From NCBI RefSeq assembly GCF_026163565.1, contig NZ_JAPDKN010000042.1, forward strand, positions 1 to 64,000: DNA of 64,000 bases. The letters are read 5' to 3'. This document shows positions 26,383-34,294 of the stretch, piece by piece. The notes under the pieces are model-generated. The model worked only from the letters and a program-made list of their open reading frames with translations. It ran no database searches and was not told where the DNA came from. Source of the stretch: Chryseobacterium sp. YIM B08800. GTDB lineage: Bacteria > Bacteroidota > Bacteroidia > Flavobacteriales > Weeksellaceae. Positions within the stretch are counted from its first letter, which is position 1; each line of letters begins with the position of its first letter. The position numbers and the translations under genes were made by a program.

Positions 26383-26769
26383 TTATTCCTCTCTGCTAAT
26401 TTCTGACACAGGTTGAGCAAATTGCAGAATATATCCGTTGTTATCGTAGATGGCAAACTCTCTCATTCCCCATTCGAAAGTTTCAATTTCGTAGCAGATA
26501 TTGGCTTTTGTTTTTAAATCTTCCCATACCTCATCTACATTTTCCACATTAAAATAAAACGAGCCTGAAAAACCGATTCCATTTAATTTCTCATGTTGAT
26601 TGGGCTTTGAGATCATGATCTGAATACCATCTTTTTGCAAAGAAGCCCATTGCCAATCGTCATTTCTTTCATTTAAAGAAAATCCTAGAATATGAAGATA
26701 AAAACCGATGGTTTCATCTAAATTTTCAGTCCATAAAATTGGGTGGAGAGATTTGAATTTCATATTCAT
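26383..26769 (-). CDS. VOC-family (glyoxalase/bleomycin-resistance-like) protein
   Basis: A 128-aa protein of the vicinal oxygen chelate fold: LHPILWTENLDETIGFYLHI, YFNVENVDEVWEDLKTKANI, MREFAIYDNNGYILQFAQPV with the C-terminal metal-site Glu replaced by Gln. Members act as lyases, isomerases or binding proteins; no substrate can be assigned. A second ATG two codons in is an equally good start. Confidence 0.85.
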   Translation of the reverse strand: MNMKFKSLHPILWTENLDETIGFYLHILGFSLNERNDDWQWASLQKDGIQIMISKPNQHEKLNGIGFSGSFYFNVENVDEVWEDLKTKANICYEIETFEWGMREFAIYDNNGYILQFAQPVSEISREE

Positions 26770-26912
26770 AAAGTATTTTAAGTTTTAATAATCTAAACTC
26801 TATACATATAATTCTCGCTGATTGTGCCGATTTTGCAGATTAAAAAACTAAAAACAATAGCGTAAATAAATATTTAATTTAAACCTTAAGACTAATTATT
26901 AATATATTTTTT

Positions 26913-26967
26913 GCCACGAATGCACAAATATACTTAGCAAATATGAAAAAACTCGTGCATTCGTGGC
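26913..26967. repeat. Inverted repeat, 'gccacgaatgcac' family
   Basis: Perfect 13-base arms, GCCACGAATGCAC and its complement, around a 29-base spacer. It lies just past the NhaP gene stop. Related pieces occur at 7667-7690 and 7965-7990. No T-run follows, so it is a repeat rather than a canonical terminator. Confidence 0.75.
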
Positions 26968-26987
26968 TTATAAATTAAACTCTAAAT

Positions 26988-28598
26988 TTAATGAGCAAAA
27001 CCTGTAATCTTAGCTTCATCAAAATCGAGCTGCATTTCGATGGTTCTCATCACATGGTCATCGAATATTTTTTCACGTTTCATACGGTGAAGCTCGTTTC
27101 TCTGTGCCTGAATGACTTGTCTTAAAACATCTTTATTTTCATTCATTGCGGTTGCATAATCTACAGCAGACCCCATACATTGCGTTTTATCGGCAATTAA
27201 TTTCATTTCGTTTTCCAATTTATAGATCTGATGCTTTACGAGACTATTGCTTTCAGACAATTCCGAGAAATCTGAAGTCAGTTTTTCCAGTGCGGTTTCT
27301 TTTAATTTTTTCATTAAAATAGCTTCCTGCTTTTCTTCCGGAAGCTCACTTCCTGCATCTTCAATTTTTAGGAATTTTAAAATTGGTGCAAGTAATAATC
27401 CTTGTCCGACCAAAGTAATCAGAATAATCACAAAAGTTACAAACAGAATAATATTTCTATGCGGAAAGGCTTCTCCCGGACTGATATAAACCGGAATTGA
27501 AAGAGCAGCTGCCAAAGAAACAACTCCTCTCATCGCCGCAAAACTGATGATAAAAGGTTCTTTCCAATCGGGTTTGGGATTTTCCTGCCGAACTTTTTTA
27601 GACAACAATCTTGGAACATAAACAATTGCATAGCTGTAAGCCAAACGAGTGAAAATGATAGCGCCTCCAATCACTATACTGTAAAAAATACCTTCTGAAA
27701 TTGTATAATCTTTCATTGCACCAACTACAATCGGTAATTCAAGCCCAATTAAAATGAAAATAATAGTATTCATTAAGAAAATAACGACGCTCCAAACATT
27801 CCCGGTTTGAATTCTTGAAGTATGGCTTAAATAACAATGCGAATTATAAGACATCAATAATCCTCCTGCAACAACCGCCAAAACTCCAGAAAAATGAAAA
27901 TGTTCTGCAGCAACGTACATTACGTAAGGAACAATCAGAGTGATTACGGTATCAATATTAGAATTGGAAGGAATTAATCTTAAAAATTTTCCAAAAACCA
28001 AACCTGCTCCTATTCCTACTGCAACACCACCAATCGCCATTGTAAAGAAATCGGTTACTGCTTCACGGAAAATAAATTGTCCTGAAATTACCGCAGCCAA
28101 AGCAAATTTAAATACAATTAAACTCGATGCGTCATTAATTAAACTTTCGCCTTCTAAAATGGTGGTAATTTTTTTAGGAATCTTCATATTTTTTAAAACA
28201 GAAGTCGCTGCAACCGCATCTGGAGGAGAATTAACCCCGCCCAAAAGGAATCCCATTGCAACGGTCAATCCTGGAATGATTGATGAAGAAAGATAAGCAA
28301 CGACAATCGATGTTAAGAAAACCAATCCGAATGCCATCGAAAAAATTTGTTTTCGCCATTTATGAAAATCCTGCCACGAAGTAAACCAGGCTGCTTCAAA
28401 TAAAATGGGCGGAAGAAATATGAGAAATACCAAATCGGGCTCAATTTCTATTTGCGGCATTCCCGGAATGAAGCTTACGAGTAAACCTGCAATCACAAGA
28501 AAAATCGGATAAGCTACTTTGAGCTTCTGCCCTACCATCACCAAAATCATCACCGATAAAAGTACAGCGATGGAAATAATTACATAATCGTGAATCAT
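26988..28598 (-). CDS. CPA1-family Na+/H+ antiporter
   Basis: A 536-aa inner membrane protein with about 12 helices. The CPA1 signature region is present: GGVNSPPDAVAATSVLKNM, then TTILEGESLINDASSLIVF with the ND pair of the ion site, and later FAAMRGVVSLAAALSIP. A ~120-residue cytosolic tail (KEAILMKKLKETALEKLTS) is helical. It exchanges Na+ (or K+) for H+ to hold pH and salt balance. Monocistronic. Confidence 0.94.
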   Translation of the reverse strand: MIHDYVIISIAVLLSVMILVMVGQKLKVAYPIFLVIAGLLVSFIPGMPQIEIEPDLVFLIFLPPILFEAAWFTSWQDFHKWRKQIFSMAFGLVFLTSIVVAYLSSSIIPGLTVAMGFLLGGVNSPPDAVAATSVLKNMKIPKKITTILEGESLINDASSLIVFKFALAAVISGQFIFREAVTDFFTMAIGGVAVGIGAGLVFGKFLRLIPSNSNIDTVITLIVPYVMYVAAEHFHFSGVLAVVAGGLLMSYNSHCYLSHTSRIQTGNVWSVVIFLMNTIIFILIGLELPIVVGAMKDYTISEGIFYSIVIGGAIIFTRLAYSYAIVYVPRLLSKKVRQENPKPDWKEPFIISFAAMRGVVSLAAALSIPVYISPGEAFPHRNIILFVTFVIILITLVGQGLLLAPILKFLKIEDAGSELPEEKQEAILMKKLKETALEKLTSDFSELSESNSLVKHQIYKLENEMKLIADKTQCMGSAVDYATAMNENKDVLRQVIQAQRNELHRMKREKIFDDHVMRTIEMQLDFDEAKITGFAH

Positions 28599-28744
28599 GG
28601 TCTGTGATTATTTAGTTGTTATAAGAAAAATTTAGTTTTTAAGTATTTTAGTTTTCTAGTTTTCTAGTTTTGAAAACTCTTTACAGATTCTGCTTTTAAA
28701 GACCGAATCAAAGTCTTTTTTACCTTAGTTTTTTGAGACATAAA

Positions 28745-28891
28745 TTTTAACCGCAAAAACTACAAAAGAAATGATTGAAGAAAGAGGATCTCAAAGGTTG
28801 CAAAAGGTAATATTTTACTACATTTACAATTTTGAAAACTTTTGAACAACGTAAGATTCATAAAATCTTTTGTTTCTTTTGTGGTTTAAAA
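28745..28891. repeat. Inverted-repeat element
   Basis: Imperfect terminal arms, ttttaaccgcaaaaactac and tcttttgtggtttaaaa, face each other over about 147 bases. The rest of the gap 28599-28744 is T/A-rich with a 'ttttctag' tandem (28651-28668) and shows no gene. Confidence 0.55.
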
Positions 28892-28895
28892 ATAA

Positions 28896-29570
28896 TTAAT
28901 TTTTAGTAAAAGGTATGTTATTATAAAAACCGATTTGTATCTGTCCGCGGTTTTTATTTTCCTGAAGCTGATTCATATATCCTGCTTCAATTCTCATATT
29001 TTTATTAATAATAAATCCTAAAGCGCCATAAACCCGGTTTCTGTCGAAAACAGGACTATCTAAATTAAGAAAAATCTCATTATACGCTGAAACATAAAGA
29101 GTTTTCGGCAACATTTCTTTGTTGTTGATCGGGATATTCAATCCTAATAAATAACGGAACCTCATCCTGAAATCATCCTGTAAAAAACGTTCTTCCAAAC
29201 GATAACGGTGCTGCAAATTAAATCTTCCGAACTTCTGTTTTGTAATAAACTGCTGGAAAATACGATGTTCAATATTTTCTGATTTTTCACCTTTTACATA
29301 AGGCCGGCTTAAAATAAAACCATAACCCAGCAAAACATTATTGTTATTTTCTGTCAAATCATAACCAATTCCGGTACGGATTAATAATTGTTCCAAATCA
29401 CCAATTCCATCAAAATTACGGTATTGAATTTCATTATGGAAATTCAGCTTTTTGCTGATTTTATTATTCCCAAAATACATATACCAAGCTCCCAAATCAC
29501 TTTCCTGAGCAAATGACAGAACGCTTCCAAAGCACAAAACTGCAACAGCCACCTTCCTTAAAAACCTCAT
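28896..29570 (-). CDS. DUF2490-family outer-membrane-like protein
   Basis: A 224-aa protein with a signal peptide (MRFLRKVAVAVLCFGSVLSF, then AQ). The mature protein is DUF2490: DLGAWYMYFGNNKISKKLNF, GIGDLEQLLIRTGIGYDLTE, FNLQHRYRLEERF, MRFRYLLGLNIPIN, FFLINK-like strand pairs. Alternating aromatic/hydrophobic strands suggest a small outer-membrane beta-barrel. Function unknown. Confidence 0.9.
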   Translation of the reverse strand: MRFLRKVAVAVLCFGSVLSFAQESDLGAWYMYFGNNKISKKLNFHNEIQYRNFDGIGDLEQLLIRTGIGYDLTENNNNVLLGYGFILSRPYVKGEKSENIEHRIFQQFITKQKFGRFNLQHRYRLEERFLQDDFRMRFRYLLGLNIPINNKEMLPKTLYVSAYNEIFLNLDSPVFDRNRVYGALGFIINKNMRIEAGYMNQLQENKNRGQIQIGFYNNIPFTKN

Positions 29571-29662
29571 AACTTTAATATTTATTTATATTAACTATCA
29601 TAATTAACAAAATTAATATTAAAAATCTATAATACCAAGAAAATTATATTTCGAAATTTATT

Positions 29663-30054
29663 TTAAGAAGGAACTATTTCTTCTAAAATATTATTGTGGT
29701 TTTTATCAATATACGTGCAGGTCATTTTGTTGAGATCCATTTTCCAACCTTCTATTCCATTTCGGCACAGTCTTTACAAAATGTTGGATAATCTGTTCCG
29801 CCTTGTTGATGGAGTTTTAATCTAATTTTAAAATTTTCAAGATTTGCATTTTCTGCTATTTCTAAAGCATCATATTTTTTTCCTGTTTCGGCAAAATTAT
29901 TTTCAGCATCAAAATATTTTGTATTTCCATCAGCAACAAACGTTGTATAATGAGATACTCCCAGTTTTTTTATTTGTTGAATATAATTCGGAAAATCGGC
30001 ACCACTTTTTACTTTTTGGTGTTCGTTTTTAATCTCGTCAATTGTAAATTTCAT
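29663..30054 (-). pseudogene. DUF1398-family gene broken by a one-base frameshift
   Basis: The first 100 codons (MKFTIDEIKNEHQKVKSGAD ... TDYPTFCKDCAEME) stop at 29752. In the next frame the sequence carries on as the expected DUF1398 ending, GIEGWKMDLNKMTCTYIDKN followed by a short tail ending VPS, stopping at 29663. Restoring one G in GAAATGGAATAG would give an intact 130-aa protein of usual length. So it is either a very recent mutation or a sequencing error. DUF1398 (YbcV-like) proteins have no known function. Confidence 0.85.
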
Positions 30055-30093
30055 CTTGTTTATAGTTTTATAAGTTATTTTTCTGGTTACATT

Positions 30094-30177
30094 TTAACGC
30101 AAAGAACGCAAAAATTTTATTTGAACTGTTTGAAAATATTTTTCGTTCGCAAAGGCGTTTAACTCAGCAAAGAAAAA
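30094..30177. repeat. Dispersed repeat, 'ttcgcaaaggcgttt' family, copy 3
   Basis: aacgcaaagaacgcaaaaat ... tttaactcagcaaag, closely matching copies at 7725 and 8399. It is 40 bases upstream of the DUF1398 start. The whole gap 30055-30543 holds this, the next repeat and a terminator, and no gene. Confidence 0.75.
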
Positions 30178-30336
30178 CCTAATTTCTTAATAATTAAATT
30201 TTGATTGATTTTTAATAAACAAAATCCATTGTAAATTTTGAAGATATTTTCAAATATTTAGTATTTAAACTATTGTATTTCTTTATTAAATGAAATGCCT
30301 TTGTTTATCTTAAAAAAGAAATCTATCTGAATAAAC

Positions 30337-30442
30337 TTTGTCTTTCTTAGCGATTAAAAAACGCAAGGATAGACAAGGAATTTAAAAAAAATTACTTGAA
30401 TAAAGATAAACAAAGCCGTTTCATTTATATCCGAAAGACAAA
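30337..30442. repeat. Dispersed repeat, 'tttgtctttc' family, copy 1
   Basis: Ends are inverted: tttgtctttc at 30337 and gaaagacaaa at 30433-30442. Inside are gcgattaaaaaacgcaagga and a 'taaacaaagccgttt' motif. A second copy lies at 33574-33680 with the same internal order. Confidence 0.65.
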
Positions 30443-30483
30443 ATCTAAAATACACACCGGATTAAACAAATTAATCATACAAT

Positions 30484-30512
30484 AATAACCGACAGATAAT
30501 TGCCGGTTATTA
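30484..30512 (-). terminator. Terminator of the PhnB-like gene
   Basis: Stem AATAACCG / CGGTTATT (with one internal mismatch pair) between T/A-rich flanks, 31 bases past the stop of the leftward gene. Confidence 0.65.
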
Positions 30513-30543
30513 TTTTATTTTAATCAAATTTAGAATATAAATT

Positions 30544-30993
30544 TTAAGGATGTTGCTGCATTTTCGCAGGATCATCATAATTTACCATCCAGTTGATGTC
30601 AAATTTATCGGTGAACATTCCGAAATATGCTCCCCAAAAAGTATCTGCAAGAGGCATTGTAACATTTCCACCCGCAGAAAGTCCGTTAAAAAGCTTCTCT
30701 GCTTCTTCTTTAGAATCTGCATTGATGGAAACTGAAAAATTATTTCCCACTTTTAAGCTTGAAGCCCATTCTCCGCCGGTATCGCTTCCCATCAAAATCG
30801 TTTCTTTTGAAATCGGAAGAGACACATGCATAATTTTGTCTTTATCTTCCTGAGACATTTCTTTTCCTTCTTGTGGAGGCATTTCGCCAAAAGTTCCGAT
30901 GTAAGGATATTCTCCGCCGAAAATCGATTTATAAAAATCAAAAGCTTCTTTGCAGTTTCCGTTGAAGGTAAGATAAACATTTACTGTTGCCAT
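30544..30993 (-). CDS. PhnB-like VOC-family protein
   Basis: A 149-aa protein starting MATVNVYLTFNGNCKEAFDF. The frame stays open 45 codons upstream, but that stretch is translated repeat DNA (RISNHAPRNP-like), so the ATG at 30993 is right. It has the PhnB/DUF3332 pattern: FYKSIFGGEYPYIGTFGEMP, IMHVSLPISKETILMGSDTG, NADSKEEAEKLFNGLSAGG, WGAYFGMFTDKFDINWMVNY. Metal-binding fold; substrate unknown. Last in a leftward run of small genes. Confidence 0.88.
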   Translation of the reverse strand: MATVNVYLTFNGNCKEAFDFYKSIFGGEYPYIGTFGEMPPQEGKEMSQEDKDKIMHVSLPISKETILMGSDTGGEWASSLKVGNNFSVSINADSKEEAEKLFNGLSAGGNVTMPLADTFWGAYFGMFTDKFDINWMVNYDDPAKMQQHP

Positions 30994-31010
30994 AATATAG
31001 TTTTTTATTT

Positions 31011-31125
31011 GATTGAGATATGAGATGCGAGATACGAGATTCGGGTTTCGAGGTGCGTGATTCGAGATGTGTGATTCCAGACGCGGAGCTCGAATCACGA
31101 AACCCGAAATCCGAACCACGAATGA
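31011..31125. repeat. Degenerate 'gagatacgag' repeat
   Basis: Quasi-repeating gagatgcgagatacgagatt followed by the complementary strand form (gaatcacgaaacccgaaatc), making a long imperfect inverted repeat. Relatives are at 42745-42835, 43250-43292 and, in frame, 37590-37678. Confidence 0.7.
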
Positions 31126-31129
31126 CAAA

Positions 31130-31501
31130 TTAACGATGTTGGTCGATGAGAATCATATTTCCATCGGGATCTTTCAGGAAAATATGTTCCGGACCGGAGG
31201 TGGTTTCGTCTGCGGTTTTATCTAGTTCTACTCCGCTTTCTTTCAGTTTTTTCTGAATTTCTCTTACATCATCAAACTCTTCAAGATTTTGAGCATTTTC
31301 ATCCCAACCCGGATTGAAAGTCAGCATATTTCCATCGAACATCGCCTGAAAAAGACCGATCAAAGTACTTCCGTTTTTCATGATGAGATAATTATTTTCC
31401 ATGCCTCCTCCCATTGCAGAGAAACCTAATTTTTCGTAAAACTCTTTAGATTTAGCAAGATCTTTCACGCTCAAGCTTAGCGAAAATACGCCTAATTTCA
31501 T
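31130..31501 (-). CDS. VOC-family glyoxalase-like protein
   Basis: A 123-aa protein: MKLGVFSLSLSVKDLAKSKE, FYEKLGFSAMGGGMENNYLI, IQKKLKESGVELDKTADE, GPEHIFLKDPDGNMILIDQH. The C-terminal DPDGN-I-I-D pattern is typical of glyoxalase-superfamily proteins. Substrate unknown. It starts 13 bases after the membrane-protein gene's stop, so it is in the same leftward transcript. Confidence 0.87.
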   Translation of the reverse strand: MKLGVFSLSLSVKDLAKSKEFYEKLGFSAMGGGMENNYLIMKNGSTLIGLFQAMFDGNMLTFNPGWDENAQNLEEFDDVREIQKKLKESGVELDKTADETTSGPEHIFLKDPDGNMILIDQHR

Positions 31502-31514
31502 ATGTAAATTTTTA

Positions 31515-31913
31515 TTATTTTTTATTTAAAGCTAATCTGTATCCTGCTAAAACCAGTGACCAAACTAAAATTCCGAGAACCCAAAACCAAATAGGTGTTG
31601 GTAAAACGGTCATATTGTAAATGGTGAAAACAAGAAAAATGATTCCGCAAATTAATGCTGCAGTAGGTTTTCCATCTTTTGAAATTTTTGTAGCTATGAA
31701 TCCCGAAACCAAAGCTCCTAAAGCATAGCCAATAATCACCATAAACTTCCCTAAAAAAGGAAGAGTTTCAATATAATTTTTAAAACCTTCCATATCACCG
31801 GGTTTCATCCCTTCAGGATAAGGATATATGAGATGATTTACAGTTTCAACCGCCCAAACACAGATGGAACCAACAATAATTCCGGCAACAACTGCCAATA
31901 TTTTTTTTAACAT
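31515..31913 (-). CDS. Four-helix integral membrane protein
   Basis: A 132-aa inner membrane protein with four predicted helices (ILAVVAGIIVGSICVWAVET, FLGKFMVIIGYALGALVSGF, TAALICGIIFLVFTIYNM, PIWFWVLGILVWSLVLAGY). No family is recognised. It starts 2 bases after the stop of the 156-aa secreted-protein gene, which suggests coupled translation. Confidence 0.75.
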   Translation of the reverse strand: MLKKILAVVAGIIVGSICVWAVETVNHLIYPYPEGMKPGDMEGFKNYIETLPFLGKFMVIIGYALGALVSGFIATKISKDGKPTAALICGIIFLVFTIYNMTVLPTPIWFWVLGILVWSLVLAGYRLALNKK

Positions 31914-31915
31914 AG

Positions 31916-32386
31916 TTATTGATTTTTTAAACGTGTTTTGAAATCTAAAGTTTTGTCATAGCTTTTCCAATCACCAATCAGTTCGATATATTGGCTTTCA
32001 ATTTTTTCGGTCGTCTTATTCCATTTAAAAGTATAAATAAATTTGCCTGTAAAGATCCCGGAATGCTTTCCTTTCATTTCTTCAGCCAACTCATAATCAC
32101 CATATACAACACCTTTATTTTTCGTGTCTTTATACTTGGTAATTTTAAACTTTCCCTCAAATTTTGAATGGTTATTTTCTACTACAGAATATCCTGAAAC
32201 AAAATATTCCTGATCTTTTTTCTTGTCCTGCTCAGAAATTTCTATTTTAAGTTTAATGGTTTCTTTATCGTTGCCAATAGTTCCTACATAAGGCTTTGAA
32301 TTATTGAGCCAAACACCGGAAATATTGGGCATCTGTGCAAAAGCAAAATTGAATAGAAAAACAAAAAATAGTAACGATAATTTCAT
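31916..32386 (-). CDS. Small secreted protein, paralogue of its neighbour
   Basis: A 156-aa protein with a signal peptide (MKLSLLFFVFLFNFAFAQ). Mature part is beta-rich: NISGVWLNNSKPYVGTIGN, KFEGKFKITKYKDTKNKGVV, SGIFTGKFIYTFKWNK. The [D/S]GIF-x-GKF and preceding 'G-D-Y/F-x-L' pattern is shared with the 173-aa product next door, suggesting an old tandem duplication. It resembles lipocalin-like or DUF-type beta-sandwich proteins; no function assigned. Confidence 0.75.
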   Translation of the reverse strand: MKLSLLFFVFLFNFAFAQMPNISGVWLNNSKPYVGTIGNDKETIKLKIEISEQDKKKDQEYFVSGYSVVENNHSKFEGKFKITKYKDTKNKGVVYGDYELAEEMKGKHSGIFTGKFIYTFKWNKTTEKIESQYIELIGDWKSYDKTLDFKTRLKNQ

Positions 32387-32392
32387 AATTAA

Positions 32393-32914
32393 TTATTTAA
32401 AAACAACTTTGGACAGATCTGTATGTGTAAAATTTCCAAACCAAAATTCGGATTCTTTTCCAGTCTCGAAATTTTCCCAAACTCCTTTAAAAGTCGTAAT
32501 AGAATAATTTCCGCGCTGACTTTGGTCTTTCATTGTCTCAATTCTGAATTTTCCTTTAAAAATTCCGTCATTATGATCAGGCTGAGTTCCGCTTAAATAA
32601 AAATCACCGAAAACGATCATTTGTTCCGGATGATCTTTCATGTTATAGACAGAATTAAATGTCAGTTTTCCTTTGCAGGTCAATGTTTTACCGTTGGTTG
32701 TAAAGATTCCTTTCACCGCGTAATTTTCTGGGTTTTTCGGATCTTTCGTTACGGTTTCAAATCTGACATCTACTTTTTCACCGTCAATATTACCATCAAA
32801 ACCCAGCTTTTCATTAAATATAATTTTGGTGAAATCCTGTTCTTTTAAAGGAAAATTATTCGACTGCGCATAAAAATTTAAACACGAAAAAAATAAGAAT
32901 AAGAATATTTTCAT
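32393..32914 (-). CDS. Small secreted protein, paralogue of its neighbour
   Basis: A 173-aa protein with a signal peptide (MKIFLFLFFSCLNFYAQ). Beta-rich: VKGIFTTNGKTLTCKGKLTF, MIVFGDFYLSGTQPDHNDGI, FKGKFRIETMKDQSQRGNYS, FKGVWENF. Shares the DGIFKGKF segment and overall order with the 156-aa protein 6 bases downstream. Function unknown. Confidence 0.75.
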   Translation of the reverse strand: MKIFLFLFFSCLNFYAQSNNFPLKEQDFTKIIFNEKLGFDGNIDGEKVDVRFETVTKDPKNPENYAVKGIFTTNGKTLTCKGKLTFNSVYNMKDHPEQMIVFGDFYLSGTQPDHNDGIFKGKFRIETMKDQSQRGNYSITTFKGVWENFETGKESEFWFGNFTHTDLSKVVFK

Positions 32915-32925
32915 CCCGTCAATTT

Positions 32926-33381
32926 CTATACACCAAACTGACTCAAGTGATGATTAAGATGTTTCGCAAACATATTATTCCATTCCTGAGATTTTAATTT
33001 CCCAAAAGAAAATGATTCTTTACCGTCAAAAGCTGAAGCTCCCAATTGCTGAGTTTTTTGAATAAAGCCAATCAGTCTCTTTTTTTCTTCTTCAAAATCT
33101 TTTCTTTCTTTAATGATAAACTGAGGCGCCGTAGGAGAATCGTGTGGATATGCTTTTTCGCTTGTCACCTTTGGTTTTACAAAAGTTTTCAAAATAAACT
33201 TAGCAATTGCGCCCGGTTTTTTGTGCTTTTCCGGTTCGTAAACCATTTCATAAGAAACACAGCAGTGCGCTAACATTTGGTCTACCGTCATTCTTCCCCA
33301 CAAACCGTGAGTTTCTTCTACAAGATTATTTATTCTATTGATATAATTCTGAGCATCTTTTGCGTCAAATACGTTTTCCAT
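32926..33381 (-). CDS. DUF1569-family (DinB-like) protein
   Basis: A 151-aa protein with the DinB-like four-helix pattern of DUF1569: NLVEETHGLWGRMTVDQMLA followed by HCCVSYEMVY, and the C-terminal FGKLKSQEWNNMFAKHLNHH. His residues in MLAHC and KHLNHH fit the three-His metal site of the DinB superfamily. Catalytic role unknown (thiol transferases are known relatives). First gene of a leftward run of six small genes ending with the PhnB-like gene. Confidence 0.87.
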   Translation of the reverse strand: MENVFDAKDAQNYINRINNLVEETHGLWGRMTVDQMLAHCCVSYEMVYEPEKHKKPGAIAKFILKTFVKPKVTSEKAYPHDSPTAPQFIIKERKDFEEEKKRLIGFIQKTQQLGASAFDGKESFSFGKLKSQEWNNMFAKHLNHHLSQFGV

Positions 33382-33573
33382 TTTTGTCTAAATCTTTAGA
33401 AACAAATATATCAGTTTTTTTGTTTCATTGAAATATTTTTTTTGATTTTGAAAGGTGAATTATCTATAAAATATTTAATCGGAAACTTCTCTTGTTTTTA
33501 ATTCAGTTCCTCAAATGAAATTAGAATATTCTACAGAGTCAAATTCTTTTATTCTTGATATTTTAATGCAAAA

Positions 33574-33680
33574 AATGTCTTTCATTGCGAATTGTAAACG
33601 CAAGGAAAGACAAAGAATAATTTATTAGTATCTTAAATTTAATCTAAACAAAGGCGTTTTACTTATTTTTGAAAGACAAA
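33574..33680. repeat. Dispersed repeat, 'tttgtctttc' family, copy 2
   Basis: aatgtctttcattgcgaatt ... ttgaaagacaaagag, with aaacgcaaggaaagacaaag and 'taaacaaaggcgttt' inside, matching 30337-30442. The gap 33382-33760 holds only this and the ecotin terminator. Confidence 0.65.
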
Positions 33681-33712
33681 GAGATGAATGAGTATAAAAT
33701 TGTAAAAATAAA

Positions 33713-33740
33713 AAGCTCCATACAAATTTGCATGGAGCTT
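33713..33740 (-). terminator. Terminator of the ecotin gene
   Basis: Stem AAGCTCCATGCAAA / complement-like TTTGTATGGAGCTT followed on the minus strand by TTTTATTTTT. It lies 20 bases past the ecotin stop. Confidence 0.88.
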
Positions 33741-33760
33741 GACTAATTATTCTTATTAAT

Positions 33761-34252
33761 TTATTTCTGAATCGCTTTTTTCATTGCTGCATCCGGACGT
33801 AAAATTCTGTAACGAACCTCTAAGTCTTTAGGCACATAAAAAACCAAAGGTAACTTGCTGTTGTATCTTACGATTTCAGGTTGTAAATAAACAAATTTCT
33901 TGGTCTTTTTCTGATCCGGACAAGCCATTAAAGTTCCGCCTGTTTCTCCGTTAGATTCTACTTCATAATAATTGTAGCCCCAACCTTGTAAATCCTGAGA
34001 AGTAACTTTTCCCATTAAAAAATGTTTGTTACAGTCCAATAATTTTTCAACGCCTACAAAAAATTCAACTTTCAAATCATTTTCGTTTTTTGCAACAGGT
34101 AATTGAATATAAACCTGCTTAAAACCTTCTTTAGCTTTTGGAAACATTTCTATCTCAAGTTTTTCAAATTTCTCTGTTTTTCTCTTCTGAGCAGAAACAT
34201 TACCCACTACAAACATCATCAATACTACGGATACTGCTTTTAAAAATTTCAT
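33761..34252 (-). CDS. eco: Ecotin-family periplasmic serine protease inhibitor
   Basis: A 163-aa protein with a signal peptide (MKFLKAVSVVLMMFVVGNVS, then AQ). It follows E. coli ecotin almost segment by segment: MFPKAKEGFKQVYIQLP, LKVEFFVGVEKLLDCNKHFL, LQGWGYNYYEVES, GTLMACPDQKKTKKFV, VRYNSKLPLVFYVP, LEVRYRILR. The P1 Met of the reactive loop (TLMACPD, about residue 109) and the two cysteines of the conserved disulphide are kept. Ecotin dimers block trypsin-, chymotrypsin- and elastase-like proteases. It starts 42 bases after the alpha-2-macroglobulin stop, so the two are probably one operon. Confidence 0.95.
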   Translation of the reverse strand: MKFLKAVSVVLMMFVVGNVSAQKRKTEKFEKLEIEMFPKAKEGFKQVYIQLPVAKNENDLKVEFFVGVEKLLDCNKHFLMGKVTSQDLQGWGYNYYEVESNGETGGTLMACPDQKKTKKFVYLQPEIVRYNSKLPLVFYVPKDLEVRYRILRPDAAMKKAIQK

Positions 34253-34294
34253 AATTATTTGATTTAAAATTTACAATTTCCTTATTCTCAAAAA

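Noticed and set aside
26913..26967. Terminator of the NhaP gene
   Set aside because: The stem is perfect but has a long loop and no T-run on the minus strand, and pieces of it recur elsewhere as a repeat.
31011..31128. N-terminal extension of the PhnB-like protein
   Set aside because: The extra 45 codons translate degenerate repeat DNA and precede a typical MATVNVYLTF start.
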